Origin: Sphingobacterium zeae
Lineage (GTDB): Bacteria; Bacteroidota; Bacteroidia; Sphingobacteriales; Sphingobacteriaceae
Direction of reading: 5' to 3'
DNA length: 64,000 bases
Assembly: GCF_030818895.1 (NCBI RefSeq)
Contig: NZ_JAUTBA010000001.1
Span: forward strand, 3,286,001 to 3,350,000
Under the pieces are notes generated by a model. It ran no database searches, was not told the DNA's origin, and saw nothing but the letters and a program-made list of their open reading frames with translations. Position numbers and translations under genes: made by a program. The stretch's first letter is position 1. Every line of letters starts with the position of its first letter. Shown here piece by piece: positions 1-9,096 of the stretch.

Positions 1-2
1 GA

Positions 3-539
3 GCGCAGGAGACCGTAAATAGCTATATGACGACAACATTGCCAACGGGTGAAATACTACCGTGGTTTCCTATACCAACGGTCACCGTGGTCGCCAAGAG
101 GACCTGGTCAAGTGAAGAAGCGCGCAGGGAATACCTCCGCTTTAGAAGAAATGTCCTGAAGGTTCTACCTTATGCAATCTATGCGCAAAAAAGATATGAT
201 CAACTCGATAGAGAACTTGCTTTGACGGCGGACAAAAAAGAACACAAAGCCCTAGTGGAGAAGTGTGAAAATGATGTCAAACAGATGTTTGATCGAGAAA
301 TCAAAAATATGACGATTTCTCAAGGCAAAATACTTATTAAATTGATCGATCGGTATACCGGGCATACCGGTTACGAAATGGTAAAGGAAATGAAAGGCGG
401 CATTTCGGCATTTTTCTACCAGGGAGTGGCGAAAATATTTGGACACAACCTAAAGTCGACGTATGACCCCAAAGAAGATTTTGCTATTGAAAATATTATA
501 AGGGAATTCGAAAAATCGAGACCTCAGCCTGTTATGTAA
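3..539 (+). CDS. DUF4294 family protein, 5' end outside window
   Basis: The sequence matches the DUF4294 family of Bacteroidota, predicted exported proteins of unknown function. The frame is open to the window edge, and the residues before the first in-window Met (AQETVNSY) look like the end of a signal peptide, so the true start probably lies upstream rather than at the ATG at 27. Visible family features are the GEILPWFPIPTVTV stretch, the basic YLRFRRNVLKVLPYA segment and a long helical middle. The next gene follows after 19 bases, so the two may be co-transcribed. The family assignment is fairly sure; no function can be given. Confidence 0.8.
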   Translation, partial: AQETVNSYMTTTLPTGEILPWFPIPTVTVVAKRTWSSEEARREYLRFRRNVLKVLPYAIYAQKRYDQLDRELALTADKKEHKALVEKCENDVKQMFDREIKNMTISQGKILIKLIDRYTGHTGYEMVKEMKGGISAFFYQGVAKIFGHNLKSTYDPKEDFAIENIIREFEKSRPQPVM

Positions 540-558
540 CCCAGTAAAAGAAAACCAG

Positions 559-1050
559 ATGAAAACAGTATATGACTTTGATGCGCTTCAGTTTAATGGT
601 AAAAAAAAGTCCCTCCCAGATTTTGAAGGGAAAGTGCTGCTCATCGTCAATACCGCTAGTCAATGTCTACTGACCAGGCAGTTTAAATCGCTCGAAAAAC
701 TATATCAGAAATACAAAGACCAAGGTTTCGAAATCCTGGCATTTCCAGCAAATAATTTCCGAAATCAGGAACCATTAACTGGTAGTACGCTCGAAACATT
801 CTGCCGGATCAATCAGCAGGTGAGTTTCCCAATTTTTAAACGCAGCCATGTTGTTGGTGCGTATACTTCTCCGCTATACCGATTTCTCTCCAATAAACAG
901 GAAAATGGACGTATAAACAGCAAACCTTCTTGGAATTTCCACAAATACCTCATCAACAAAAAGGGAGAGGTCATAGATTTCTATTATCCGATTACTTCGC
1001 CATTATCACGTAAAATTTGCCACAATATCGAACGTCTTTTACAAGAGTGA
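559..1050 (+). CDS. glutathione peroxidase family protein
   Basis: A thiol peroxidase of the glutathione peroxidase fold, 163 residues, the usual length of the family. It reduces hydroperoxides, in bacteria mostly with thioredoxin rather than glutathione as donor. The family's catalytic residues are visible: Cys36 in NTASQC, Gln70 in NNFRNQEP, and Trp125-Asn126 in SWNFHKYL. The Cys replaces selenocysteine, as in most bacterial members. There is no signal peptide, so it is probably cytoplasmic. The next gene, bshB1, makes the thiol bacillithiol and has its own promoter-like box. Family certain, electron donor unknown. Confidence 0.9.
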   Translation: MKTVYDFDALQFNGKKKSLPDFEGKVLLIVNTASQCLLTRQFKSLEKLYQKYKDQGFEILAFPANNFRNQEPLTGSTLETFCRINQQVSFPIFKRSHVVGAYTSPLYRFLSNKQENGRINSKPSWNFHKYLINKKGEVIDFYYPITSPLSRKICHNIERLLQE

Positions 1051-1063
1051 TCTTTAAACTGCT

Positions 1064-1071
1064 TACCTTTG
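1064..1071 (+). promoter_or_regulatory. Bacteroidota-type -7 box before bshB1
   Basis: TACCTTTG fits the TAnnTTTG -7 element used by the main sigma factor of Bacteroidota and is followed by GCA as is common. It would give a leader of roughly 95 bases before bshB1. A T-rich -33 region lies about 24 bases upstream but is weak. Confidence 0.45.
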
Positions 1072-1175
1072 CAACTGCTTCCTATAGCTTATTCTAAACG
1101 GCAACACTATACATCGTTGAAACGGGATGATTTTACTATCAAAAGGGAAGATAAATTAAACAGAGAATTATTTAT

Positions 1176-1907
1176 ATGCTAAAATTAGATCTACTTGTCA
1201 TTGCTGTCCATCCAGATGATGCTGAACTAGGCGCTGGGGGTGTGATGGCAAAATATGTTGCTCAGGGAAAAAAGGTAGGAATTGTTGATTTGACTCAAGG
1301 TGAGCTCGGCACGCGCGGCACAGCAGAGACCCGATCTCAGGAAGCAAAAGATGCCGCAGAAATTTTAGGATTAACCGTTAGGGAGAATCTTGGACTGAGA
1401 GATGGTTTCTTTGAAAATGCCGAAATGGAAAAAATGGCGGTCATAAAAGCTATCCGGAAATATCAGCCGGAAATTATTATTACGAACGCCATTACCGACC
1501 GCCATCCAGATCACGGAAGGGCAGGACAAATGGTTAACGAAGCCTGTTTTCTAGCTGGTTTGAGGAGAGTGGAAACGTTTGACCAAAACAATCACCCTCA
1601 AGATGCTTATCGTCCTCGGCTGGTACTCCAATTTGTACAGGACTACTACATCAAACCTGATGTTGTCATTGATATAACGGATTATTATCCTATTAAAGAA
1701 AAATCTGTACTCGCCTATAAAACTCAATTTTACACCGGAGAAAATGTGAACCCGGATGAACCGCAGACCTATATTTCCAATCCCGATTTCATGGAATCAA
1801 CAGCTGCGAGGGCACGCGAATTTGGACGCTATATCCAGGCGAAATATGCCGAAGGATTTACATCAAAAAAAATATTGGGTGTAGATGATTTATTTCATCT
1901 GAAGTAG
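1176..1907 (+). CDS. bshB1: bacillithiol biosynthesis deacetylase BshB1
   Basis: A zinc-dependent deacetylase of the PIG-L (LmbE) family that removes the acetyl group from GlcNAc-malate, the second step of bacillithiol synthesis. The zinc motif is seen at residues 12-15 (HPDD in AVHPDDAELGAGG), with the second motif TDRHPDHGRAG near residue 110. The LTQGELGTRGTAETR segment is typical of BshB1. At 243 residues it has the usual length. It appears to be a single gene with its own promoter-like box and a strong terminator after it. Family and function are well supported by the motifs. Confidence 0.92.
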   Translation: MLKLDLLVIAVHPDDAELGAGGVMAKYVAQGKKVGIVDLTQGELGTRGTAETRSQEAKDAAEILGLTVRENLGLRDGFFENAEMEKMAVIKAIRKYQPEIIITNAITDRHPDHGRAGQMVNEACFLAGLRRVETFDQNNHPQDAYRPRLVLQFVQDYYIKPDVVIDITDYYPIKEKSVLAYKTQFYTGENVNPDEPQTYISNPDFMESTAARAREFGRYIQAKYAEGFTSKKILGVDDLFHLK

Positions 1908-1940
1908 CGAATAGAATATTTATCAGGCACTATAGTAAAA

Positions 1941-1985
1941 ATAAAAAGTGGAATTATTCCTCTAAAAAATAATTCCACTTTTTAT
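1941..1985. terminator. bidirectional terminator between bshB1 and the lipoprotein gene
   Basis: A perfect 18-base inverted repeat (1941-1958 with 1968-1985) with a 9-base loop and A/T tracts on both sides. It lies between two convergent genes and can serve both strands. Confidence 0.85.
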
Positions 1986-2005
1986 TTTTGCACAAGTGAT
2001 CTAAT

Positions 2006-2536
2006 TTAATTCTTATTCAAACTGATGGGGATTTTAATTTCGCTAATGTGAATACCATTGAAACAATCATCCTGACAATTATCGGGGACATAGCCTGCAG
2101 AAGAAATTAGACCATTGTTTTTGGCTTCGAAATAGACCTTCGAATCTTTTCTTTTTATCAGCCAATCCTTCTTTGCTTTCTCATAAACTTGATCTAGCGT
2201 AGACGCTTCATAACCTTCGTCGTGCGAGTTTAACTCGTCCTTGTTTTCTGCCCATTTAGTATCAGTCTGCTCTTGACCATCTGCGAAACGTGTTTTAGCT
2301 TCATATAATCTATACTTGACCTGACCGTTAAATACCATTATTGTGGTTTCGCTGTGAGTTCCTGTCCAGGAAGAGCTGGTAACAGTATACTGGTAGGAAT
2401 TAGCATTCTCCTTTTTAAATTTTTGATAAGCTTCATAACTTTTATCAAATTCAGAAGGATATTCAAAATCTTTACTACAGGAACTAAAAAAACCTGACAG
2501 GACCAAAAGCATGGCAATAAAATAGCTACTTTTCAT
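2006..2536 (-). CDS. predicted lipoprotein of unknown function
   Basis: A small exported protein of about 176 residues. The start at 2536 was chosen because it begins MKSSYFIAMLLVLSGFFSSC, a clean lipoprotein signal peptide; a Met 15 codons upstream would place charged residues before it. The mature part resembles DUF6174-like proteins (a YQYTVTSSSW strand pair followed by a TLDQVYEKAKK helix), but this is weak. The gene lies upstream of the terminator and 54 bases after pstB on the same strand, so it may be the last gene of that operon. Function unknown. Confidence 0.65.
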   Translation of the reverse strand: MKSSYFIAMLLVLSGFFSSCSKDFEYPSEFDKSYEAYQKFKKENANSYQYTVTSSSWTGTHSETTIMVFNGQVKYRLYEAKTRFADGQEQTDTKWAENKDELNSHDEGYEASTLDQVYEKAKKDWLIKRKDSKVYFEAKNNGLISSAGYVPDNCQDDCFNGIHISEIKIPISLNKN

Positions 2537-2590
2537 AATTAAGTTATTTAAATCCTCATTAGAACGACGATGCCAAGGCATTTGCTACAC

Positions 2591-3400
2591 TCAGGAAATA
2601 AATCCCTTCACATACTGCTTGGTAATTTCATTTTGGGGATTTAACAAAACCTGTTCTGTTGGCCCAAATTCAAGAACTTCACCATTATAAACAAAAAGTA
2701 TATAGTCTGACACCCGTCGCGCCTGCCGTAGGATATGCGTCACCAAGACGATGGTATAATCCTTCTTCAGTTCGATCAACAACTCCTCAATTTTGGCCGT
2801 CGATAATGGGTCCAATGCCGATGTGGATTCATCCCCAAGGATAATTTCAGGTTCCACAGCCAATCCTCTCGCCAAACAGAGCCTTTGCTGCTGACCAATG
2901 GACAACCCGCTAGCGGAGTGACTCAAACGATCCTTTACTTCGTCCCATAAAGCAACATTACGTAATTGCGTTTCAACAATCTTATCGAGCTCTTTCTTAC
3001 TTCGGGTACCATGTATTCGTGGACCATAGGCGACATTATCGTAAATGGACATGGGCAATGGATAAGGTTTCTGTGAAAGCAAGCCCATCTTCTTCCTGAT
3101 ATGCGTTACTTCGGCGTTCTTACCATAAATATCCTCACCATTAACCAGAACGGAACCGGTTATTTCAACCCCCTTAGTATCGTCGACCAACCTATTCAGC
3201 GTTTTTAAAAGCGTTGTTTTCCCACATCCCGACGGTCCAATAATAGAAGTTACACTATTGTTTGGCAGCGCAAGGTTGATATTTTTCAGTATATGACGTC
3301 CGTCAATATACACGTTGAGATCCTTTATTTCAATATGCGGATCTATCAAGGGATTTACTATCGGCGATTCTTTTGTTTCGATTGAAGGATATGAGTGCAT
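2591..3400 (-). CDS. pstB: PstB-like phosphate ABC transporter ATPase
   Basis: ATP-binding subunit of a phosphate-type importer. The nucleotide-binding motifs are Walker A GPSGCGKTT, the Q-loop in GLLSQKPYPLP, the signature LSIGQQQRLCLARGL, Walker B IILGDESTSALDP and the H-loop LVTHILRQ. Two of these depart from normal PstB: the signature is LSIGQ instead of LSGGQ, and Walker B ends GDES instead of MDEP. The start at 3400 overlaps pstA by 43 bases; a TTG further in would avoid the overlap, so the start is uncertain. No phoU follows. The family is sure, but phosphate as the substrate is by family only. Confidence 0.85.
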   Translation of the reverse strand: MHSYPSIETKESPIVNPLIDPHIEIKDLNVYIDGRHILKNINLALPNNSVTSIIGPSGCGKTTLLKTLNRLVDDTKGVEITGSVLVNGEDIYGKNAEVTHIRKKMGLLSQKPYPLPMSIYDNVAYGPRIHGTRSKKELDKIVETQLRNVALWDEVKDRLSHSASGLSIGQQQRLCLARGLAVEPEIILGDESTSALDPLSTAKIEELLIELKKDYTIVLVTHILRQARRVSDYILFVYNGEVLEFGPTEQVLLNPQNEITKQYVKGFIS

Positions 3401-4209
3401 ACGACAATAATTAAGATAATGATTGTTAAAACTAAAGCTGAGGCATACGCCCGACCCTGTACTTCGGGGATAGGGCTACTTAACTGAAAAAATATAGATA
3501 AAGGTAATGTTGCCGCCGGCTCATCGATATATTTAGGAAGATTATCGCTAAAACCAGTAGTCAATAAAACTCCTGCCACATCACCTATGGCACGACCAAA
3601 AGCTAATAAAACAGCTGTAAGTAGACCTGTACGAACACTTCTCAGCATTACCTTGGCCAATTCCCAGCGGGTGGTACCCAGTGAAAGGGTAACATTTTTC
3701 AGATCTTCCGGAATGGTCTTGATCAATTCGTCCACAGTACGCACCACAATTGGAATAGTCAGTAGCGTTACTGTAATAATACCCCCCAATAGGGAAGCCC
3801 GAATACCCAAATAGACCATAATTCCAAAACCTACAGCACCATACACAATCGAAGGGACGCCATACAATACATCGAACAATAATTTGGAAAACTGTGTTAT
3901 CCTGGATTGCGTGCCCAAATAGATATTCAGATATAACGAAATCGGAATCCCGATCAGCGCAGAAAGCGCAGTTGAAACACCAGCCAAGTACAGCGAACCC
4001 AATATCGCATTTAAAATACCACCTTCCTTTCCGATGTAAAATCCACCTTTAGGCAGCTGACTGACCATTTCCCAATTGAGATAGGGAAGTCCCTTATACA
4101 ATATCGTGCCGACTATAAAAAACAGCGAGGCTGTTACCGTTATACCCGAAAGATGCATAAAAACTTTAGCCACCTTTTCGCTCAATAGCCGTCTTTTCGT
4201 ATTATCCAC
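3358..4209 (-). CDS. pstA: PstA-like phosphate ABC transporter permease
   Basis: Inner membrane permease of 283 residues with about six hydrophobic segments. The binding-protein-dependent transport motif, which contacts the ATPase, is seen in LSLGTTRWELAKVMLR near the middle, followed by AFGRAIGDVAGVLLTTG. Its start overlaps the end of pstC by 8 bases, which points to translational coupling in a pstSCAB order. Length and layout fit PstA. Confidence 0.88.
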   Translation of the reverse strand: MDNTKRRLLSEKVAKVFMHLSGITVTASLFFIVGTILYKGLPYLNWEMVSQLPKGGFYIGKEGGILNAILGSLYLAGVSTALSALIGIPISLYLNIYLGTQSRITQFSKLLFDVLYGVPSIVYGAVGFGIMVYLGIRASLLGGIITVTLLTIPIVVRTVDELIKTIPEDLKNVTLSLGTTRWELAKVMLRSVRTGLLTAVLLAFGRAIGDVAGVLLTTGFSDNLPKYIDEPAATLPLSIFFQLSSPIPEVQGRAYASALVLTIIILIIVVCTHILQSKQKNRR

Positions 4210-5098
4210 CCTGACCTCCTTCCAGCCGTCTTAATATGAGACGGGAAATTAAATTAAAAATAAATATGATCACAAATAAGAGCAGTGCTGAGAACATCAG
4301 CGCTGACTCATACAGAGGTATTGACATCATTTCCCCAAAATTATTCGCAATTAAGGCGGGGATAGGATATCCCGCATCAAATATAGAAGTCGGCACCTTT
4401 GCAACATTTCCACAGACCATTAATACCGCTATCGTTTCACCAAAAGCTCTGGATGTAGACAACACGATGGCCGCAACAATCCCTGGTCTAGCTTTTTTGA
4501 GTATAACGTGTTTGATCGTGTCCCATTTCGTTGCTCCCAAAGATAGCGAGGCAGCCTTCAGGTCATAAGGAATGGTTTGGAGCACCTCCACCATAATGGA
4601 AATCATGATCGGAAAAATCATCACAGCCAATACAATGCCTCCGGCAAGCACTGAATATCCAGCGGTTACAACACCAAAGATCGGTGCAATGTAAAGCTGA
4701 ATCAACGGTACAATAAACAACACACCCCAGACACCATAAAGCACTGGTGGAATTGCAGCTAAGATATTGACCAGCGGCAGCATCATGTTTTTCAAGGCAT
4801 CAGATGCATACTCTGTTAGGTACACAGCAGTTAATATACACAGGGGAACTGCAATTACAAGAGAGATCAGCGTAACAGCAAGGGTACCGGCTATAAATGG
4901 TAAAAAGCCAAAAGACCCTTTCATCGGTGACCACAGCTTACCCGCTAAAAGCTGAAAAATATCACTGTATTCAAACAAAGGAATCGATTTGACCGTCAAA
5001 CCAACCGCTATAATAACCACAACTGAAAGTGATACTAGCAAGAGGAGGAAAGTGGTCCGCTTAACGAGGATATCTTTTACGAGACGAGTATTTAGCAT
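4202..5098 (-). CDS. pstC: PstC-like phosphate ABC transporter permease
   Basis: Second permease of the importer, 298 residues, with six predicted membrane segments. The coupling motif is in ASLSLGATKWDTIKHVIL and is followed by STSRAFGETIAVLMVCGN, typical of PstC. It pairs with PstA to form the channel and starts one base after the end of the binding-protein gene. No deletion or frameshift is visible. Confidence 0.88.
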   Translation of the reverse strand: MLNTRLVKDILVKRTTFLLLLVSLSVVVIIAVGLTVKSIPLFEYSDIFQLLAGKLWSPMKGSFGFLPFIAGTLAVTLISLVIAVPLCILTAVYLTEYASDALKNMMLPLVNILAAIPPVLYGVWGVLFIVPLIQLYIAPIFGVVTAGYSVLAGGIVLAVMIFPIMISIMVEVLQTIPYDLKAASLSLGATKWDTIKHVILKKARPGIVAAIVLSTSRAFGETIAVLMVCGNVAKVPTSIFDAGYPIPALIANNFGEMMSIPLYESALMFSALLLFVIIFIFNLISRLILRRLEGGQGG

Positions 5099-5099
5099 G

Positions 5100-6068
5100 C
5101 TATAACTTATTAAGTTCTTCTTTGATCAGTGTTTCATTTAGTGGAACATAACCATTTTCAAGCAACTGCGACTGTGCATCTTTCTGAAGCACAAAAGAGA
5201 TAAACTCCTTCAAAAGAAGTGATTCGGTCTTATTTCGCGTTACAAAGGTTAACTCTCTTGAAGGCGGAGCGGGATATTTCCCAGTGGCTACAGCCTCGGT
5301 CAATTGCGGTAGTGTACCATAAAACTGCTCATCATCTTCAACGTGTCCATTTTTGTTCAGATCCAAAGGAACAACAGCAATACGGTCAAAAACCTTGTTG
5401 GTTTTCAGATTGTAGACATAATTAATATTATTAAACCCAATCCCATGTATATCATCTTTAATAGCCTGCGCAATACCTGGGTCACCAAAAATGCCAATAC
5501 CTTGCAGATCTTCTTGCTTATGACCAAAAAATTTGGCCCAAGTCTCCGCTGCGCCAGCGGCATCAGAACGCACATACACGTTGATAGGATCTGCCGTAAA
5601 CTGCGGATCAATTTCCTTCCAGGTCTTAAACTTTCGATTTACAAAAATATTCAGCAATTCTTCGCGACTCAAACCACGCTTTAAAATCGCTGGGTAATTC
5701 GGGTTGGCCGGATTAATCGTACAGATAACAGCATCTTTTGCCACAATAATCGGAATAGCTCCTTTTTTTATTTCCTGCTCATGTAGATCTCTCGATACCA
5801 TTCCAATATCAACCATACCTGTCAGCACATCGGCGATTCCTTTTCCAGCACCTCCAGCTGAAATATTAAAGCGAACATTCGGATGTATTTTTTTAAAATC
5901 CTCGCTCCATACTACAGCTAACGGATATAGTGCGAAAGCTCCCGATAGCGAAATATTACCTTCATAACCATGCTCCTCTGTATATCCATTCTTCACTTTA
6001 GGCGCGCAGGAAGTCAATCTGAACATCATTAAAACACATAAAATAAGCACAATAAAAGGCTTTCTCAT
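5100..6068 (-). CDS. pstS: PstS-like substrate-binding lipoprotein
   Basis: Periplasmic binding lipoprotein of 322 residues for the adjacent permeases. It starts with a signal peptide ending in a lipobox at Cys21 (RLTSC). The oxyanion-binding segments of the PstS family are recognisable: ISLSGAFALYPL (residues 39-50), SAGGAGKG (70-77) and DIGMVSRDL (87-95). Residues 236-247 form a canonical EF-hand loop (DLNKNGHVEDDE), suggesting bound calcium. It is the first gene of the operon, divergent from the sulfate assimilation cluster. Phosphate binding is expected from the family, but the neighbours leave sulfate or another oxyanion possible. Confidence 0.82.
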   Translation of the reverse strand: MRKPFIVLILCVLMMFRLTSCAPKVKNGYTEEHGYEGNISLSGAFALYPLAVVWSEDFKKIHPNVRFNISAGGAGKGIADVLTGMVDIGMVSRDLHEQEIKKGAIPIIVAKDAVICTINPANPNYPAILKRGLSREELLNIFVNRKFKTWKEIDPQFTADPINVYVRSDAAGAAETWAKFFGHKQEDLQGIGIFGDPGIAQAIKDDIHGIGFNNINYVYNLKTNKVFDRIAVVPLDLNKNGHVEDDEQFYGTLPQLTEAVATGKYPAPPSRELTFVTRNKTESLLLKEFISFVLQKDAQSQLLENGYVPLNETLIKEELNKL

Positions 6069-6115
6069 CTTTACTCCTAATAGTCTACAGGTTTTGTATA
6101 TTAATTTTTATAAGG

Positions 6116-6123
6116 CAAATATA
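6116..6123 (-). promoter_or_regulatory. -7 box for the pst operon
   Basis: On the minus strand this reads TATATTTG, a match to TAnnTTTG, about 48 bases before the pstS start. No good -33 element is seen, so this is tentative. Confidence 0.35.
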
Positions 6124-6165
6124 TATTAATTTGGTAGATATTATAGAATATTAAAAAAATATTTT

Positions 6166-6173
6166 TACATTTG
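6166..6173 (+). promoter_or_regulatory. -7 box for the sulfate assimilation cluster
   Basis: TACATTTG matches TAnnTTTG and lies 43 bases before the start of the sulfite reductase gene. The intergenic DNA around it is very AT-rich and shared with the divergent pst promoter. No convincing -33 element. Confidence 0.35.
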
Positions 6174-6216
6174 ACATCGAGAAAAGAATACCAAATCAAT
6201 AGATTTTATTTGTTAT

Positions 6217-8323
6217 ATGCAAAGCTTCCGCACAGAATTAGAAAACCCTATCGTGGAAAAGGAAATTATCGAACTTGAAAAAAAGATTCGATTGTTCCAT
6301 GAGGGAAAAATTGCCGACGAGAAATTTAGATCGTTGCGTTTGGCTAGGGGGGTTTATGGACAAAGACAACCTGGAGTTCAAATGGTTCGTATCAAACTTC
6401 CATTTGGAAAGGTTACCTTCAAGCAATTGCTTAAAATTGCAGCAATATCCGATGAATATGCAAGCAGCAATTTACACCTTACAACACGCCAAGATATACA
6501 GATTCATTACGTTAGTTTAGACCGCACTCCCGAGCTTTGGGCGAAGTTAGCTGAAGACGACATTACTTTAAGGGAGGCTTGTGGGAATACAGTCCGTAAT
6601 GTCACTGCTTCACCAACTTCGGGCATCGATCCAAAGGAACCTTTTGATGTTTCGCCATATGCTCAGGCAACCTTTGAATATTTTTTGCGCAATCCCGTAT
6701 GTGCGGAAATGGGGCGAAAATTCAAAATGTCATTTTCTGCCAGTGATGAAGATACTGCATTTTCCTATATTCATGACCTTGGTTTTATTCCAAAATTAAA
6801 AGTTGTTGATGGTGTGGAAATTCGTGGTTTTAAAGTGCTATTGGGTGGGGGATTGGGATCTCAGCCTTTCTTAGCATCAGTAACTAACGAGTTTCTACCA
6901 GAAGATGAACTAATCCCATATATAGAAGCTACACTTCGTGTTTTTGATCGTTATGGCGAAAGAAATAACCGAAATAAAGCTCGATTCAAATACCTTATTC
7001 AGAAATTAGGCTTGGAAAGAAGTGCTCAATTTAATTGAAGCCGAAAAAATCGCCACGAAAGTAAAAAGCTATCCGATCGACCAAACCAAAATCCAACAAC
7101 CCTTATCACCAGACGACAGCCAGCTATCAATTATTGATCTAGACAGCGATTTAAATTATCAGATATGGAAAAACACCAATACATTCGGACAAAAACAAGA
7201 AGGATATTACGGTGTCTATGTGCGGGTATCCACGGGCGATATCGGTACAGATAAAGCGCGCGCGTTGGTTGCTGGTCTGAAGGATTTGGTCGCGGACGAT
7301 ATCCGTATCACGCAGAACCAAAGCTTACTGCTAAAATATGCAACAGAAAAGTCACTGCCTCATATTTATCAATTACTTCAATCGTTGGATCTAACGCAGG
7401 TCGGTTTCGATAGTACTGCGGATGTAACCACTTGCCCGGGTACGGACACCTGCAATCTAGGCATCTCAAACAGTACCGAAATGGCCCGGGTGATTGAATC
7501 TTATATCGCCGAATTTCATCAGGACTTCGTCTTTAATCGCGATTTAAAAATCAAAATTTCGGGCTGTATGAATTCTTGCGGCCAACATGGTCTGGCACAT
7601 ATCGGCTTTCATGGTAGTTCGGTTAAAGCGGCGGGCAAAGTCGTCCCCGCAGCGCAAGTTATGCTTGGGGGTGGAACAATTGGTAATGGTGAAGGGCGTG
7701 TTGCCGAGCGTATTATTAAAGTACCAACAAAAAGAGTTTTGCATGTTGTCGAATGGGTGCTCAATGACTATAAGAAAAATGCGGAAGCAAATGAAAATTT
7801 CCATGCTTACTACGACAGACAAAGTAAAAATTACTTTTATAATCTTTTAAAACCACTATCGGATTTAACCAATCTTGCAGAGGACGAATTTGTCGACTGG
7901 GGACATGAAGGAACTTTCCAGACGGCAATCGGGGTTGGCGAATGTGCAGGTGTCGTGATTGACTTGGTTGCCACGTTGATCTACGAGGCGGAAGAGAAGT
8001 TACAATGGGCAAATGAAACATTTCAAGAATCCAAATTCTCGGATGCGATTTATCATGCCTATAATGCCTTCGTACAAGCTGCAAAAGCCTTATTATTAGA
8101 TAAAGGGGTTAGCGCAAGCACACAAAATATCGTCATCAACGAGTTCCAGGCACATTTCGTCGAAACAGGTGAATATAATTTTGGCCAAACGTTTCCGGAA
8201 TTAGTGTTACAGATGAGTAAAAATGAACCAACGGAGCATTTTGCAATCAACTACCTTCAGGAAGCAACAAAGTTTATCAATGAAGTCTATCAACGCAAAA
8301 ATTTAAAACCAATATTGGTGTAG
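6217..8323 (+). pseudogene. ferredoxin-type sulfite reductase with C-terminal HEPN domain, frameshifted
   Basis: Sulfite to sulfide reductase of the siroheme/4Fe-4S family. The first frame (6217-7038) holds the N-terminal ferredoxin-like half (LPFGKVTFKQLL, NLHLTTRQDIQIHYV, CGNTVRNVTASP). The second frame (7022-8323) holds the cluster cysteines, CPGTDTC and CMNSC, and ends in an AEEKLQWANETF...AKALLLDKG segment that fits the HEPN domain fused to this enzyme in Bacteroidota. Removing one A from the run at 7016-7018 gives one uninterrupted protein of about 700 residues reading LGLEEVLNLIEAEK across the join. The join could be a sequencing error, a real mutation, or reinitiation at the GTG at 7022. 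All partner genes are intact, which favours error or very recent loss. Confidence 0.85.
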
Positions 8324-8335
8324 AAGGGAATAGAT

Positions 8336-9094
8336 ATGTCAATAAAAGCAAAAGTAACATTAGTAGGAGCAGGACCCGGCGATCCGGATCTGATCAGCCT
8401 AAAGGGGATCAAAGCCATAGAAAAAGCAGATGTCATTTTATACGATGCCTTGGTGAATGAAGAATTACTGGATTATGCACAGGCTGAATGCATCAAAATA
8501 TATGTTGGAAAACGAGCAGAACAACTTTCTACTTCACAGGATGAAATTAATCGCCTTTTGGTAGATTACGCCTTAAACTATGGCCATGTTGTCCGCTTAA
8601 AAGGTGGCGATCCCTTTGTTTTCGGTCGTGGCGGGGAAGAAATTGATTACGTACAACAATATGGTATTGAAACGGCAGTTGTGCCAGGTATTTCCTCCGC
8701 AATTGGTCTTACCGGACTACAACAACTTCCATTGACTTACCGTGGAATCAGTGAAAGCTTTTGGGTCATAACGGGCTCAAAGTCAGACGGCTCATTATCA
8801 TCGGACCTTTATTTGGCGGTGGAATCCAACGCTACGGTAGTGATTTTGATGGGGTATGGTAAATTGGCTGAAATCGTAGCCATTTACCGCGAAAGGAATT
8901 TACATAACCTGCCTATCGCACTGATTCAAAACGGCTCGTTACCGAATGAAAAGGTTGTACTTGGCACAATAGACAATATTCTTGATGAATCTGTAGAGAA
9001 AAGAGTAGGAGTTCCTGCCATCATCGTAATCGGTGATGTTGTCGCGAAACACCGTTCATTTCACGAGATTAAAGAAAAAGCATTAGCATTGTAA
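8336..9094 (+). CDS. cobA: uroporphyrinogen-III C-methyltransferase
   Basis: SAM-dependent methyltransferase of 252 residues that makes precorrin-2 from uroporphyrinogen III, the first step toward siroheme, the cofactor of the sulfite reductase just upstream. Family motifs are VGAGPGDPDLISLKG at the N-terminus, VRLKGGDPFVFGRGGEE, and VVPGISSAIG. It starts 12 bases after the reductase and is 2 bases from the next siroheme gene, so it is plainly part of the operon. Confidence 0.93.
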   Translation: MSIKAKVTLVGAGPGDPDLISLKGIKAIEKADVILYDALVNEELLDYAQAECIKIYVGKRAEQLSTSQDEINRLLVDYALNYGHVVRLKGGDPFVFGRGGEEIDYVQQYGIETAVVPGISSAIGLTGLQQLPLTYRGISESFWVITGSKSDGSLSSDLYLAVESNATVVILMGYGKLAEIVAIYRERNLHNLPIALIQNGSLPNEKVVLGTIDNILDESVEKRVGVPAIIVIGDVVAKHRSFHEIKEKALAL

Positions 9095-9096
9095 CC

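Noticed and set aside
5343..5684. 113-residue plus-strand frame inside pstS
   Set aside because: A shadow of the well-supported pstS gene.
6069..6216. Riboswitch before the sulfate assimilation cluster
   Set aside because: The region is only about 150 AT-rich bases and no SAM or other known aptamer pattern is visible.
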